Shown: piece by piece, positions 11,201 to 23,020 of the stretch
Position numbering within the stretch: position 1 is the stretch's first letter
Layout: each line of letters opens with the position of its first letter
Assembly: GCF_032062135.1 (NCBI RefSeq)
Contig: NC_092861.1
Span: 116,468,072 to 116,532,071 of the forward strand
DNA length: 64,000 bases
Source: Pyxicephalus adspersus
Taxonomy: Eukaryota > Chordata > Amphibia > Anura > Pyxicephalidae
Direction of reading: 5' to 3'
Translations under genes and position numbers: made by a program
The notes under the pieces: generated by a model
Databases searched by the model: none
Seen by the model: the letters and a program-made list of their open reading frames with translations, nothing else
What the model was told of the DNA's origin: nothing

Positions 11201-14200
11201 CACTGGAACTGCAAGAAGGTCCACAATGTAGTGCTGTCACTAAAACAGGAAAAGAGCGTAGGTCATTTATTAGGAACATTGGTTCAGGCATCTAAGGGAG
11301 GATTTCCCTCACTCTGTATAAATCTTCTCTTTCTTTTTGTTTGTCTATAAGTCAGGATGTAAAATCTTCCCAATGTGACATAGGTGGGAAATCAGGACAA
11401 GGTTTTTAACCCTCTCCTAATCTATCCAAAAAATTGTTTTGATATAATATACACTATGATTAATTTTTTCCCATCCTAAATTCTCCCCTATCCTGTGGCC
11501 ATTTATGCCTTGAGTAGCATGTCATCTGCTCATTCCAAAAATGAGAAGCAAACTGATTTTGTCACGTGTATTCTAATTCAGATGCAGAGACGCAGAGATC
11601 GACGTGTAAACTAAAAAAAATCTCATTTTACAGTGCCGATAGTATGCCGATGATGTGGATGGTCTATTAGAATGAACTGTTCTAGTCCTCCTTTACCCTT
11701 TGTATGTGAAGATGGAATTTCCTTTGGGTAGACACCAAGCACAGCTTAAGTTGTTACTGCTGACTCCAAAGAATGCAGTCTTATTTCCCATTCCCACAAT
11801 CGGCCAAGGAGCCTGCTGCCTATGCTGACATGTTTCCTCTATTCTTTTGTATAATGGCAACACTGAGACGCAGCTAATGCCTTTCCAGTTTAGCTCAGAC
11901 TTACAATTTTGAGGTTAGGATTGTTATTGCTCACATTCCTCTTTAAGAAGCAGCATTAGGAACACCGGCAACATAAGGATTTCATGACAAGGGTAGGACT
12001 GTATGAAACAACATTTAGCTGATTGCTAGGAAAAAAAAATAAAATAAATGTTATTTTTTAAGAAACGATGCAAGTTCTAGCATAAGGCTTCGGTTTATAT
12101 TACGCTGCTGTGACTGGACTGCATTTTACAACGCTGTGCATAACAAAAGAATGACGAATGTGGAACTTTTACCATCCTATGAACACTACTAACTACCACA
12201 GATCAACTGAAGAAGTTTTTTATGAGTGTCACAAAATCATAAAAACATTCCAATGAAATTTACATGTACATTAAGTCCGGGGTCGCATCACAGTAGTGCA
12301 GTGACATAGATGCGTGTTATGTTGCATAGTGAGGTATGGCAGCACATTAGGACTAAAGATTACAGTTTTACACAAATCATTATTTGTGACTTTTTATTTA
12401 AGCACCTTTTTCTTTTTTACTTCTGCTGCATTTTATTTTTCAGTAACTGCAATCTTTAAGTGTAAAAAAGCTGCCACTAATAGATGCACAACCATGTAAA
12501 TGATCGTTATCCTCCTGGTATTGATCATTTTACCTGGATAATGCGCCACTGGACAGGAACATCCAACAGCCAGTGGATCTTCTTTATGTTTTATAATATG
12601 ATCTGGCAGATCCATTGGCTGGTGGTTGTTAGGGAGTGCTTCCGGTTTATATAATACAGTAATATAATGGAGTAATAGGAATGATCAAAAAACAATGGAT
12701 ATCCCCATTCAAAGTTTGTTATGTTGATTTTATATGGATTGGGCATGTCCAAGTTTTTAAAGGATTTTCAATAAATTTGATGTTTTTATCTAATTCAACA
12801 TATAATCTATTAAAAATGTTGACTAGCAAAAATTCCATTGAAATGGAGAGAAGGATAAGGCACACAAGTCAATAGGAAAAACTATTAAAAATCTCAGAAA
12901 TACATATTATTAAGGTGTCTTTTAATTCAAGTTATTCACATCCTTGTTAGACTGGTAAACATGCTGTATTGGAGGTAGCATTTGCCAATAAAGACGGGTG
13001 TTGCCTGTGATGAGGGCAGATCGGGAATCAAGTCTTATGGCAACTATCTCGAACCGGGGTTGCATGGAACTCTTAAGTTCCTCAAAAGGCTGCTGGGGGT
13101 TCCTTTGATTTGAGGCTGATTGACTTTCCATTTCACATTGCCAGTATAGTTCCATGGCTAACACCACCTGACTCTAATGCATTGGTTTTAGGAGGGGGAG
13201 ATCTACAATTTTTGGAGTTCTTCTGGGGAACAAAGATTCAGAAAGGTTGTCCTATGTCAAGCTGTATATTGTCCCAGAAACAAATGTGCTATGGTGGCAA
13301 TGCTGAAGTCTGGATGAGCCAATAGATCATTGCCACCAAGAATTTCAAACACGGAGGGACTAGTTAGACTAACAGGTCACATATCAAAAAGTAAACTTTT
13401 CTGATACATTAGAAAATGGTTACAACCACTTAAATCCCCAAACTGGTGCTTATTCTGCACCATAAACAATGCTGTAACTATCCCTGAGCTAGAACTGCTT
13501 CAGGAAGTTAGGCAATGACAGCTTAGCTCCAAATGCTCCGTGGGATTCTAGGCTACAACAGGTAATATTCATCCTGACAGATTTCCTTTAAACACATGGT
13601 GCACGGTCAATGAAGCATTCACGCTATGATGCCAGTGTCGACACTTGTTAATAGATGTTTATTTGAATTTCTGCCACTTGCAATATCACAGAAGCAAACA
13701 TAAGGGCATTCACAGCTGAAGGGCTCATTTTTTCCATGTCTCACCATTTAGATTCACCTAGCTGAGAAATATGGCATAAATAAAAGCAAGATGGCGGCAT
13801 ACCTGCTATTTTGGGTTTGTGTGCAGGGCTAGGCAATACCTGGCAATATATTCAGCCAATAAAAGGTAAATCTGAATCGCAAGGTATAGTTGAAATACTG
13901 CTGCCTTCCACTCTCTGGGACAAGCCAAGCGAGCAAATCACCTTAGGCCCCAAATCTTACATTTATTGTAGAATACAAGAATATGTAGAGTTAGGTCTGT
14001 TTTCATGCAGCAAAAACTCATGCATCATCCTGCGAATCTCATTCTTTCCTTTGTGGCTAGTTTACTGGTAAAGGGGACAATATTAGGCTTTTTAAACCCA
14101 TGTGTGTGCATTGCAACAAAGGATGTGTGTTCAGGGAATTCACTGAAGTGTAAAGCTGGATTCACAGAGCTGCATTTTTGCTTGATGTGTTTTCCATTGA

Positions 14201-14762
14201 AAGCATCAAAAGTCCCTGTATGTGTGAATCCGAACATCAAGGCATGTTGACATTCAAGTGCAAAGTTCATTCTGAAGAAATATGAAATAAATTACATTCA
14301 AGGTTCTTTTTTTATAAAGATGGACAACGTGGGGAAAATCATTCAAGGACCTAGAACGTCCACACAGTAAGTAGTAATAAGGGTCAATAACACTAATGCA
14401 CGGTGTTATTTCATGCATTTCTAAATGTGCATAAATGTGCATGAAATGTTATTCATATTCATTGTCAATGGCACCCCACAGTTCATTGTTATTGGAAATT
14501 TTAAAAATGCAGAATGCACTACATTTGTGTTAATGTAAATGCAAGAACACGTGCGTATGTATATGAATGGCCTGCTAAGCACAGCGCATTGAAATCTGCA
14601 AGACAATGCATGTGTGTTTAGTAAAGCACATGGTATCCCTATAGTGGGTATGAACCCTACCTGCGGGTTTAGAGTTTGGACAGATTAATTCTGTGCTGAC
14701 ATCCTCAGGTGAAAGGTTATTCAATAAAATCCACAGTCCAGGTACAATTAAAAAGCTGCTCT
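11201..14762. other. No gene recognised; scattered repeat-like segments
   Basis: About 11285-11420 (AGGATTTCCCTCACT, TCTATAAGTCAGGA, TTCCCAATGTGACA) resembles 23290-23375 and is probably one dispersed repeat. About 13040-13110 (CTCGAACCGGGGTTGCATGG, GGCTGCTGGGGGTTCC) resembles the start of hAT repeats such as that at 43518. About 13555-13592 ends in CTGACAGATTTCCTTTAA, the inverse of a sequence at 25060. The rest is AT-rich with chance frames. Confidence 0.5.
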
Positions 14763-14905
14763 TAGATTGTAAGCTCTTCTGGGCAGGGACCTCTCCTCCT
14801 CCTGTGTCACTGTCTGTATCTGTCATTTGCAACCCCCATTTAATATACAGCGCTGTACACTAATATCCTGGCATTATATAAATACTGTTTAATATTAATA
14901 ATGAT
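14763..14905 (+). mobile_element. L2-like retroposon tail (143 bp)
   Basis: Contains TAGATTGTAAGCTCTTC, a TCCTCC run, TGTGTCACTGTCTGTATCTG, TTAATATACAGCGCTG and ATTATATAAATACTGTTTAA in the same order as 26379-26589 and 35112-35258. The GATTGTAAGCTCTTCGGGGC block is the hallmark that recalls vertebrate L2/MIR tails. Confidence 0.85.
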
Positions 14906-15960
14906 AAAATCTATATAATAAATACATATAAGATACAATATAAGAAACAACATACATATAAAAAAATTACTTTGCAGATAAAAGCTGAATGACACTGCAC
15001 TAACACAACACACCTGCATTGCAGTACACCGCAGAACACATCAAACAATGCATGGTAACACAAAGCACCGATCTGACAAATGGACCTTTTATCTGGAACC
15101 CTCCTTGAGCAGTGTAGTCTAAGTATGTGAGGATACCTAGGCACTCCTGTGGTTACAGCCTCATAGCTGTATATCTGCAGAATGATATCTCAGGCACTGC
15201 AGCCTCTGACTCTCATCAGGTCCGGAGTGAGATTTGGCATTGCTGGGTTACTCACCGTTGCTGGAGAATCTGACACAAGGAAACCAATGCCTTTACCAGG
15301 ATGGACGTCTCTACACACAGGCACACTGAAAGGCCAGCATGGAAAGTCATTAATGAGGAAATATTAGCTGCAGGGTGACCACAGGCAATACTGGCGGCTC
15401 TTCCCTTTCCCCCTGATTTTTAGGCACAGCTTCTCTAAACATGACAAGTTTCCCCTGAGCACTATGGGCAATCTAAAGAGACATCACAGAATAGCAGTCA
15501 GCCTGAAAGCTCCATGTCGGATGGAATCCTTGCACGTCTCATTAGGGAGTCACAACTGCAATCACCCATTCTAACTCCAAAAATATCAGTGCAGCTGGGA
15601 AATATTAACACTAATGAGGTGAGAAGAGATCAGAGCTTCACCTGCTGGAGTACACACTGCATAATATTACCCGGACATATGTTAGATTAACCTGACCAAA
15701 CAACCAACATTTTATTAACTAGAACAAAAAATAATGCAAATTCTCCTTTAAAAAAGTGCAATGGCGTGCATTATACTACAACACACATGGCATGGCTGCC
15801 TGCTGACCTAATACATTACACTAAACAGGCACAAACATGGAAGAAACGTGTGTTTATGTGAAGAACAATGAACAGTGAAAATGAGGAATAAAATCTGTGA
15901 AATTCATGTCAATGGGGACTTTCTGCTGCACTGCTGTATTTGCGTCAAGCTGTGGTATTT
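14906..15960. other. No gene recognised
   Basis: TG/CA-rich words recur at 14990-15070 and 15770-15950, suggesting degenerate copies of an uncharacterised repeat. A short frame at 15182-15367 has no recognisable domain. Confidence 0.5.
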
Positions 15961-15992
15961 GTATTGTATTGTATTGTATTATATTGTATTGT
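15961..15992. repeat. GTATT pentanucleotide microsatellite
   Basis: About six units of GTATT with one altered unit (ATATT). Confidence 0.95.
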
Positions 15993-16337
15993 TCATTGTG
16001 ATAAAGCAGCTTCATGATTTTGTTTGTGCTGCCAATGGATCATCATGAGAGTATTACCAGACCTTCAATAGGCACACAACAAAATTATCTTTTTGTTAAT
16101 AATTTACATTGGTGCACTGTGCATTGAAAATGAATGGCACTACAGTTTTGTGTATTGCAGTAACACGTGATTTAATGCGGGTTTACTGTAAAATGAACAT
16201 GTGACTAGAGCCGTGGCATTTTTTACATTATCAGAGGTGTATGGAGCAGAACAATATGTGAAGTTTAGTATAGAGGTATCCCCTATCTTTGCAAGATGCA
16301 AGAATGCAGGGACAATGCACATATAATTGCCTACATT
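15993..16337. other. No gene recognised
   Basis: AT-rich; 16100-16240 shares the TGCATTG/AACAC word style noted at 14990. Nothing else seen. Confidence 0.5.
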
Positions 16338-16345
16338 ATCTAACA

Positions 16346-16533
16346 CAGGGGTGCCCAAACTTTTTTGGCTACTTTTTAAATGACCAAGTCAAAATGATCT
16401 ACCAACAATAAAACCTGGACTTAATAACTCCTGTGCGTGGTATAGTTTATTTTGAAAGGAAGGGCTCTGCAATCTACTCACGTGGCCTTTGTGATCTACC
16501 GGCAGATAGAGATCCACCTGTTGGGCACCCCTG
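16346..16533. mobile_element. hAT-type MITE, same family as 287-482
   Basis: 188 bp, CAGGGGTGCCCAAACTTTTT at the left and TTGGGCACCCCTG at the right. Duplication ATCTAACA (16338-16345) versus ACCTAACA (16534-16541), 7 of 8. Internal AACCTGGACTTAATAACTCC and GATCCACCTGTTGGGCAC are shared with 287-482. Confidence 0.92.
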
Positions 16534-16541
16534 ACCTAACA

Positions 16542-17173
16542 CAATTTTTAATCCATCTCTTTGGCCTGATTTAATTTGGAACATTATATCAGCAGTAAAT
16601 GCAATGCAGTGTTAAAATTTCTGTTTTATCTTCCATTTGTAATTCTGTGCAGACAATTTTGTGATCCCTATACCCCTACCAAACAGCACAGCCGCATCCC
16701 TGATCCCCACTGGAGCAGCAGTACATACCATTGAATATTTAATATCCATCTCTAGGTTACATTATCAGCTTTATGTTCTGAATGTGGAAGGAAGTGCGTG
16801 TAATTTCAATGTATTTGTAGAAAATGAATATCATCTGATATAAATTGATGTAAGTGGATGTAATCAGATGAAGGTAAATTGATGTTACTGATATAAAGCA
16901 AAGGAGGAGGAAAATTGCACAAAACAGCCGTGTGCGGCTTCCTTCATCATTCTAACGCAGGAATGCAACCCATGTGGTAGGTGCACATGAACATTGGAAG
17001 ATCTACTGATCTGGGCATTCTCAATACGTAGACATCATAGCTGGATTCATCAGGGGAAACAATCTGCTGTTTTCATAAGCTAGCTCCACAGGAGTTCATA
17101 TGAGTGACGATCCCCTAAGCTTCTCCATAGACCTGACCTTGAATGATCATCCAGGGACACAGATGACCCACTA
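16542..17173. other. No gene recognised
   Basis: AT-rich. Repeated GATGTAAGTGGATGTAATCA-like words near 16845-16885 form a short imperfect tandem. Confidence 0.5.
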
Positions 17174-17399
17174 GGCCTGATTTACTAAAGTTCTCATAGG
17201 CTGGAGAAGATAGATTATCATGAGAGAATCTGGGTGATCCAGCAAAATCTGGAATGAATCCCATCCAGTATTGAACACATTTGGAAACTAATAGCAAAGA
17301 GTATGAAGAAATTGATTCCGGGTTTGTTGAATCACCCAGGTTCTCCCATGATAGTCAATCTTCTGCAGTCTTGGAGAGAGCTTTAATAAATCCTGGCCT
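17174..17399. mobile_element. Foldback MITE, family A, copy 3 (second subfamily)
   Basis: Left GGCCTGATTTACTAAAG, then AGATTATCATGAGAGAATC before the core TGGGTGATCCAGCAAA; right arm inverts these and ends AATAAATCCTGGCC. The variable segment matches copies at 41471 and 62790, not those at 1, 39644, 42262 and 45573. Confidence 0.9.
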
Positions 17400-18689
17400 G
17401 TGCAGTGTGACTATAATGTATTGAGTTACCTTTCTGCTATGTACAGCATTGCATTTAAACGAGATTTGGGATCCTCAACTTCCCCAAAATCCAACAGCAA
17501 CGCTAAGAGGTCTATTGTTCAAAAAAGCAGAGACCAGAATGTGTTAAGTTTTTAAAAAAGTGGCCATGGCTTTATTTCAGATCAGACTTCTAAAAGTAGA
17601 GAAAAGTGGTACAGAGATACCCCAAGTGAAGTGGCCAGAAACGCAATTCACTTGAATAAATAACATTTTCAAACATGGGATAAAAAGGGATAAAAAAGTC
17701 AAAAAGATTTGTACATTGTATTGTTCATCATGTATATGAATTATTGTAGCCAATTTTTTCTTCACTGCGAAAAACGAGTGAATTTATTCACCTTTTTTAG
17801 GGGAAAAGTAATGATAAATGTAGCGATATATTAACTAAAGTGTAAAAGTATAAAACATGGTGTTATTTTTAGATGTATCTAATAATAAAATGAAGGTATA
17901 ATTCACCAAAATACTTTTGGGATTGTCCTATTTAATGTTTGATATGTGACCCCCTCTGTGATGTTACTGGCACCTAGGTGAGATGACCAGAAGAAGAAAA
18001 GTTTTTAGTGGTTTAGATTGGAATTAGCTTTTTGGAAAAAGAAAGTGGGGGCTTCCATATCATATATAGTAGTCACAGGTATGTAAATGACTCACCAAAC
18101 TGTATGGGGGGCCTTTCCTTGCTGCACAGTTCCTTCTTTAGAGAGGGGGGACCAGGAGGCAGCCATTGCATCCCCCTTCATAGGAAACAGCAGCTGTCAT
18201 TGGCTATTGTTCCTCCAATGATCTTGCAGCATAGACTACTGAGCAATGCTGGGGAGGCCATTGTACAGACATAGAATTGTCATCAATCACCGGGCTGTAG
18301 CCACCATACTGGCTCTCATTGGCCTGTGCCTAATAGAGGAGGACAACATTTCAAATGTACAAAACCATCCTGAGATTCACAGGCCTATAAAAAAGTGAGA
18401 GGAGTCAGAAGACTCGCTGCAGGTCAGAAACGTGTTCACAAGACTCTCCTTCCTCCTGTACAGATAAAATGAGCTGTGAACAAATTAGAACTATAAGTAG
18501 ATAACAACTCGTCATTGGCAGCACAGTGTTCAGGCCACCAGACAGACGTAGCCAACAAGTGGGCCCCCATGCAGAACTGATATGGGGGGGCCCCGCTGAA
18601 CTGACTTGGGGCCACTGTTGGCTAAAGAGGGTCCAGGTCCACACTACAGCTCCCTGGCTTGAACTCTCACCTTGCACCTATAGGGGGCT
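17400..18689. other. No gene recognised
   Basis: 17540-17990 is AT-rich; 18040-18280 and 18500-18660 are more GC-balanced but have no domain, no clear splice sites and no repeat ends I can identify. Confidence 0.5.
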
Positions 18690-18925
18690 AGGTTTGCATC
18701 TCACAAAGGACGCTATGTGCATGGAGTTTGTATGTTCTTCACATGTTTGGGTGCATTACGTCCCACATCCAAAAAACATACCGCAAGTTAATCCTGACAT
18801 CCTAATCCTTAATTTTCCTGACATTGGACTATGACAGCAGTGACATTAGACTGTCAGCTCTTCCAAGTCACAATCAGTGACTCTGTACAGCACTGCGGCC
18901 TATGTCAGTGCTATATTAATACAGA
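18690..18925 (+). mobile_element. tRNA-derived SINE, 5'-truncated, with L2-like tail
   Basis: Begins in the B-box-like GGTTTGCATCTCAC, passes the SINE body (GCATGGAGTTTGTATGTTCT, TCCCACATCCAAAAAACATA), then a tail with TTAGACTGTCAGCTCTTCC, TCTGTACAGCACTG and GTGCTATATTAATACAG. The body matches the 5' part preserved at 56284-56439, so the two copies together show the layout: tRNA-like head, central body, L2-like tail. Confidence 0.8.
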
Positions 18926-19740
18926 ATAACAATTGTATAGCCCATAAGGGACATTTCATCCAGAACAGCGTGTTGTCTGCAGGCGTCCCTGGCCGCAGCG
19001 CACAGTGCGTGGGTGGACAGGCGCAGAAAACGCTATGTACGAGTACCAGAGGTGCCTTCTATGGAAGGTTGTCATCTGTTTTTATGGGTTTCCTATAATC
19101 ACACAATTTACTATACAAGAGATCATCGATAATGACAACACAACAAAGACATAAAGAGGGCAATCCGGCACAGGAGAGAGTACGAGTACAGAGGTATGTA
19201 TACTGAGAATCATAATACTGCCATATGCAGGGGAGATGTACAACACCAAATACACAACAAAGGCAACAAAAGCAGCCACGCAATCCTGGCCCCATTTGTT
19301 GTGTGCTCCTTCCATAGAGGTGATCTGATTGTATGGTGACCACACACCATGCACTATTCTCATTCCATCACACAATCCCCATCCTATGTACCATCAATTT
19401 CTGGGATCCAAACTGTTTCCATACATATTTTGATAAGCTATAATGATAACCACCATCGACCAGGTGTTCTGCACATCAAATACAACTAATCACAACCGAT
19501 CCTTATTATAATTGGCGATGTTGATCATAATGGAAAAACAATTGCATAGAATACCATATAGTATAAAATGTGCAGCCAGACTAAAAACAAAATGTAATCC
19601 AAACAAAAGGCAAAAATGATCCACCTCCATTACTGATCATTAAGCTAAATTTAGAACACAGAAGAGTGATGAGGAATGCAGCAAGCATGCACCCAGCGAA
19701 AACCCCATCATCATTCCAGCACTGTTGACAACTACTGACA
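18926..19740. other. No gene recognised
   Basis: Moderate GC. Overlapping frames at 19059-19375 (minus) have no recognised domain and no supporting signals. Confidence 0.5.
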
Positions 19741-20180
19741 CTATAGCAGAAGCGTTGTCACATCGTGTGTTATCGGGGACACCCGCACTCACCCTTCAGT
19801 CTAAGGACTGTGGAAAGTTTCCATCCACGGGCAGCTCCAACTTCTCACCAATGGTGGTCGCAGCTCCCCGAATACAAAGGCTGAACCCCCCGACCGCAGC
19901 GCGGAGCTCCCTGCCTCCCTCTCCTCCGAGTGTCTGTGTAATGTCTAGGAGACGGGTCAGGCACAGCCACGCCCTCTCTTAGTCTGCGCACCAATCCGCA
20001 TACACAGCCTGCGCTGATATTTGCATGTAGTGTGGGCTCCGGCCAATGTACGCGTTCCGGGGCGTGGTCTGTAGGAATAGTATAGAGCTGCTGAGGGTGA
20101 TTGTGGCCCCGCAGTCTCGGCGTGTGGAGGCTCCCAGGCAGCGGTCCCCGGAAATTCTCCGTGTTATGGAATGGAAAGGC
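19741..20180. promoter_or_regulatory. Candidate CpG-island promoter, possibly bidirectional
   Basis: About 30 CpG dinucleotides fall within some 430 bp, far above the neighbouring kilobases. Visible elements are the octamer ATTTGCAT (20019-20026), CCAAT words near 19847, 19991 and 20043, and CACGCCC / GGGGCGTGG Sp1-KLF-like boxes near 19968 and 20060. No inverted termini or target duplication mark it as a transposon, unlike the CpG-rich elements at 20690 and 46703. On the minus strand a splice-donor-like site follows at 19793. It could be the first exon of a host gene whose coding exons lie elsewhere; the gene cannot be named. Confidence 0.55.
19787..19796 (-). promoter_or_regulatory. Splice-donor-like site, minus strand
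   Basis: On the minus strand the sequence is AAGG|GTGAGT, with the putative exon ending at 19793. It lies at the edge of the CpG island, where a first exon would end. The upstream segment has only a short ATG frame that stops after seven codons, so the exon would be 5' UTR. Confidence 0.35.
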
Positions 20181-20460
20181 TGGCTCTGGACAGGGAAATA
20201 TTACTTTAAGGGAAAGGTTTGCATGAGCATTCAGCTAAACCTGTTTTGTGGAGAAATATTTGGCCTGTGTGTGGTTTAAAGCTGAGCATTTGTGCACCAG
20301 GACTTCCCTTCCTAAAGATTAAATCAAGGCAGAAAACTTTTATTTTGACATATTCTATAATAAGCAGCAATTTTACCATATAAAGTATTGATGACTTTAT
20401 CACTGAGCTGTATATACCCTGTACAGAGCTGTGGGAGGGACCAGACACACCCACCAACTA

Positions 20461-20640
20461 CAGGTACCTATATGAGGGGGCGGGTACAAGACCTGACCTC
20501 CTGAGCTAAAAGAGAGAGGAGCAGTGACTGGTCTTAATCCCAGGAGGCTCCTGCACAGAGGACAGTGTTTCACACTAGATTACTGCTAAAATGTAGAAGA
20601 AATACTCAAAGCAAGGCAAGATTCAGGTAAGAACACACCA
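20461..20640 (+). promoter_or_regulatory. Possible plus-strand first exon with donor site
   Basis: CTATATGAGGGGGCGGG near 20468-20484 resembles a weak TATA/GC-box pair, and GATTCAG|GTAAGAAC gives a strong donor match with the exon ending at 20626. The intervening bases hold only an ATG followed directly by TAG. This is pattern evidence only. Confidence 0.25.
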
Positions 20641-20689
20641 CACCTCTTGTACCTAGGAAGTATTTGCTTATCCTTGAATTAGGCTTGCT

Positions 20690-21271
20690 CTGGATAATAA
20701 AATTTTTATCTGTCTATTGTCAAAACTGAAAAATGCTAAAAAAAAATAATCTTACTTACAATCCCACAGCGCAGTTGATTGATCCGGAGGTGTCTTCCAT
20801 TGGGTCCCATGTTGTCCCGGTATCCGTCTCCGAGCTGGCGCGCCGGGCACCGCCATAATCGGCTCTTCTTCCAGGTTCTTCTTCCTACATCACCCGACCC
20901 AGGCGCGAGATAGGGTGACGTAGGTTGGAAAAAAACTTGCCGGTCTCACTGCACATGCGAGAGATCATCAATTTTTTATTATTTTATTTTATTTATATCA
21001 TTANNNNNNNNNNNNNNNNNNNNNNNNNNNNNNNNNNNNNNNNNNNNNNNNNNNNNNNNNNNNNNNNNNNNNNNNNNNNNNNNNNNNNNNNNNNNNNNNN
21101 NNNNNNNNNNNNNNNNNNNNNNNNNNNNNNNNNNNNNNNNNNNNNNNNNNNNNNNNNNNNNNNNNNNNNNNNNNNNNNNNNAAAAAAAAACAGACAAACA
21201 TCATTTTTACCTTGCATAAAAAAGTTGTCTACCCCCATATGTAAAGTGAAATTTCTGAGTTTAGGTGTGCT
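20690..21271 (-). mobile_element. CpG-rich TTAA-flanked transposable element (family X), interrupted by an N gap
   Basis: The right end reads CTGAGTTTAGGTGTGCTTTAA; TTAA at 21272-21275 would be the target site. The inverse of this end (TTAAAGTGGACCTAAACT) starts another copy at 63953. The body is GC-rich (GGCGCGCC, TCTCCGAGC) and contains CTTACTTAC, a strong donor on the minus strand. TTAA targets fit piggyBac or Kolobok groups. The left boundary is approximate, and 178 bases are unknown. Confidence 0.65.
21004..21181. other. Assembly gap (N)
   Basis: 178 undetermined bases inside the family X element; frames across it are artefacts. Confidence 1.
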
Positions 21272-21275
21272 TTAA

Positions 21276-22449
21276 GAATGATAAATAAGGTGATATGGGC
21301 TATGTCCAGATTAGAAATGGTTGACATTGGACCAAATACCGATTTATTTAGTCGAATACGACTGTTCATTATTCTATGTTTGACAGGCCGCAGTAGGGGC
21401 AGCCTTGATTCAACTTTTTTTTTTAGATGCTCAATGCTTCCCGTGCCATCTCCATAGATTTGGATTAGAACAAAAGCCTAAAATGTGCCTGTGCAGGTGC
21501 TTATCTGCTTTCATGCCTTTATTTTTGGGGAAAAAACAGTGTGGAGGTCCCCCTAAATATTGACACCAGACCCATATAATAGGTTGGGGTCATTCCTAGA
21601 TGGGGTAGTGAGTTTGTGTGTTCACTCCCCCATCCATAAAATGTCCTCTGTAATCTGAATTGCCAAAACAGCATGAAGCCCCTTTCGCTTTTCTCAAATA
21701 CCCAACCCCTACCTGCCCCCAATAATGGAAAACACCATGATTGGGAGAGAAGGTCTCAGGCCCACAACATAACCCCTTAGCTGGCTGGTTGAGGGATGAC
21801 CCCAGATATCCATCCCTCAACCTGGGGAATGGGTACAAAGTGTCCCTTACCCTCTCCCAAAAAGGCTAAAGCAAAATTAACTAGAATTAACAATTGGCCA
21901 CACAAAAAACTTTTTTTTTTAACTATTTTTGTAACAGGATCTGGTGATTTTTGAATAGCATCCTATAACATTCCACCCAGTGTCAGCTGCTCCTTCTGCA
22001 CCTATGACAGGAATTCTCTAGTTAAGCTTTAGTTAATCCAGCAAAGGGAACTGTCCTCAGCTGCCCTCTTGTGTGATTGGCTGAAATAATGTAAACATTG
22101 ATAATGATGTTTTCAGCTGTCCCCAGCTGCCCTGGATGAATACAATGACAGGAGCTCGGTCCAGGTGACAAATCTACAGTGGGAAGGATCATCAGGGAAT
22201 GCTGGAAAACGCTGGAAGGATCATCAGGGAATCTTCTATTTAGACATCACTGGACTGGAAAAAAAAAAAACATTTTGTTTTACAAGTGTGTGGTGATGTT
22301 ATTTTTAGGGTTTTCTTTTTGTTTAATACTTTTATTTACATTTTTTGGAGAGGACTCCCCTTCCGTCTGACTGAATTGGAGACCCAGATCCTCCTGGGAT
22401 ACTTCCATCATATATCCTAGGAGGCTGTGGGCTGCTCCTTGTGCGCATA
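21276..22449. other. No gene recognised
   Basis: 21515-21860 is enriched in C runs (GGTCCCCCTAAATATTGACA, CCCCTACCTGCCCCCAATAA) and looks like part of a dispersed GC-richer repeat, but I see no ends. A 22-bp near-duplicate (AAGGATCATCAGGGAAT) occurs at 22185 and 22216. The remainder is AT-rich. Confidence 0.45.
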
Positions 22450-22700
22450 CCTGAAGCTGGGCATGCATCGTCAATGGGGCTTTCTTATAATGTAAAAAAA
22501 AGTGCTTGACCTCACACATGCGCAGTGATCTCACACATGGGCACTTTTTTTTTTTAATTTTCAGGAAGACGTCACCTGATTTCATGGCTTTGCAGGTTCG
22601 GGTGATGTGGGAAGAACACGGAAGGAAGAAGATGGTGGAGCTGGACGATACAGAGTTCGACTTTAATGTTTATACGTTTTGTGAATTTTTTTTTATTTTA
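22450..22700 (+). mobile_element. Family X fragment, opposite orientation to 20690-21271
   Basis: CGCAGTGATCTCACACATG, AGACGTCACCTGA and TTCGGGTGATGTGGGAAGAA follow in order the reverse complement of 20872-20960. Two family X copies are therefore about 1.2-2 kb apart in inverted orientation. Neither end is well defined here. Confidence 0.55.
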
Positions 22701-22929
22701 CGTTTCCATCAGGTTCCTGAAAATAATTTTGTGACGAGGCATTGTGCATTTTGTGGTCCTCAGTGACTACATTTCCTGTCCATGGATTTCTAAGCGTAGT
22801 CACCAAGATGTTTCCCTCCCACATCTTACAACTGGAACAAGGTCAGGTTGGCACAGCAAGTCCTGGCACATTACACAGTTCGCTGTGCAACTGCCCTCCC
22901 ACTGGGGCTGCCACTCTCTATATTAGTGT

Positions 22930-23020
22930 AATGCAACCTTTTTAACACTGGGGGAGCCCTTGAAATAACTTTCAAGTCTTCAGGGAACCCCGGCTATAGT
23001 TACTACAGGTAATCCTTGCT
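22930..23020 (+). mobile_element. Terminal fragment of a hAT-like repeat
   Basis: AACCTTTTTAACACTGGGGG, AGCCCTTGAAATAACTTTCA and AGTCTTCAGGGAACCCC recall a frog repeat starting near CAACCTTTTT. The partner end and duplication were not found. Confidence 0.4.

Noticed and set aside
20925..21275. Open frames spanning 21004-21181 and 61353-61677
   Set aside because: Artefacts of translating runs of N.
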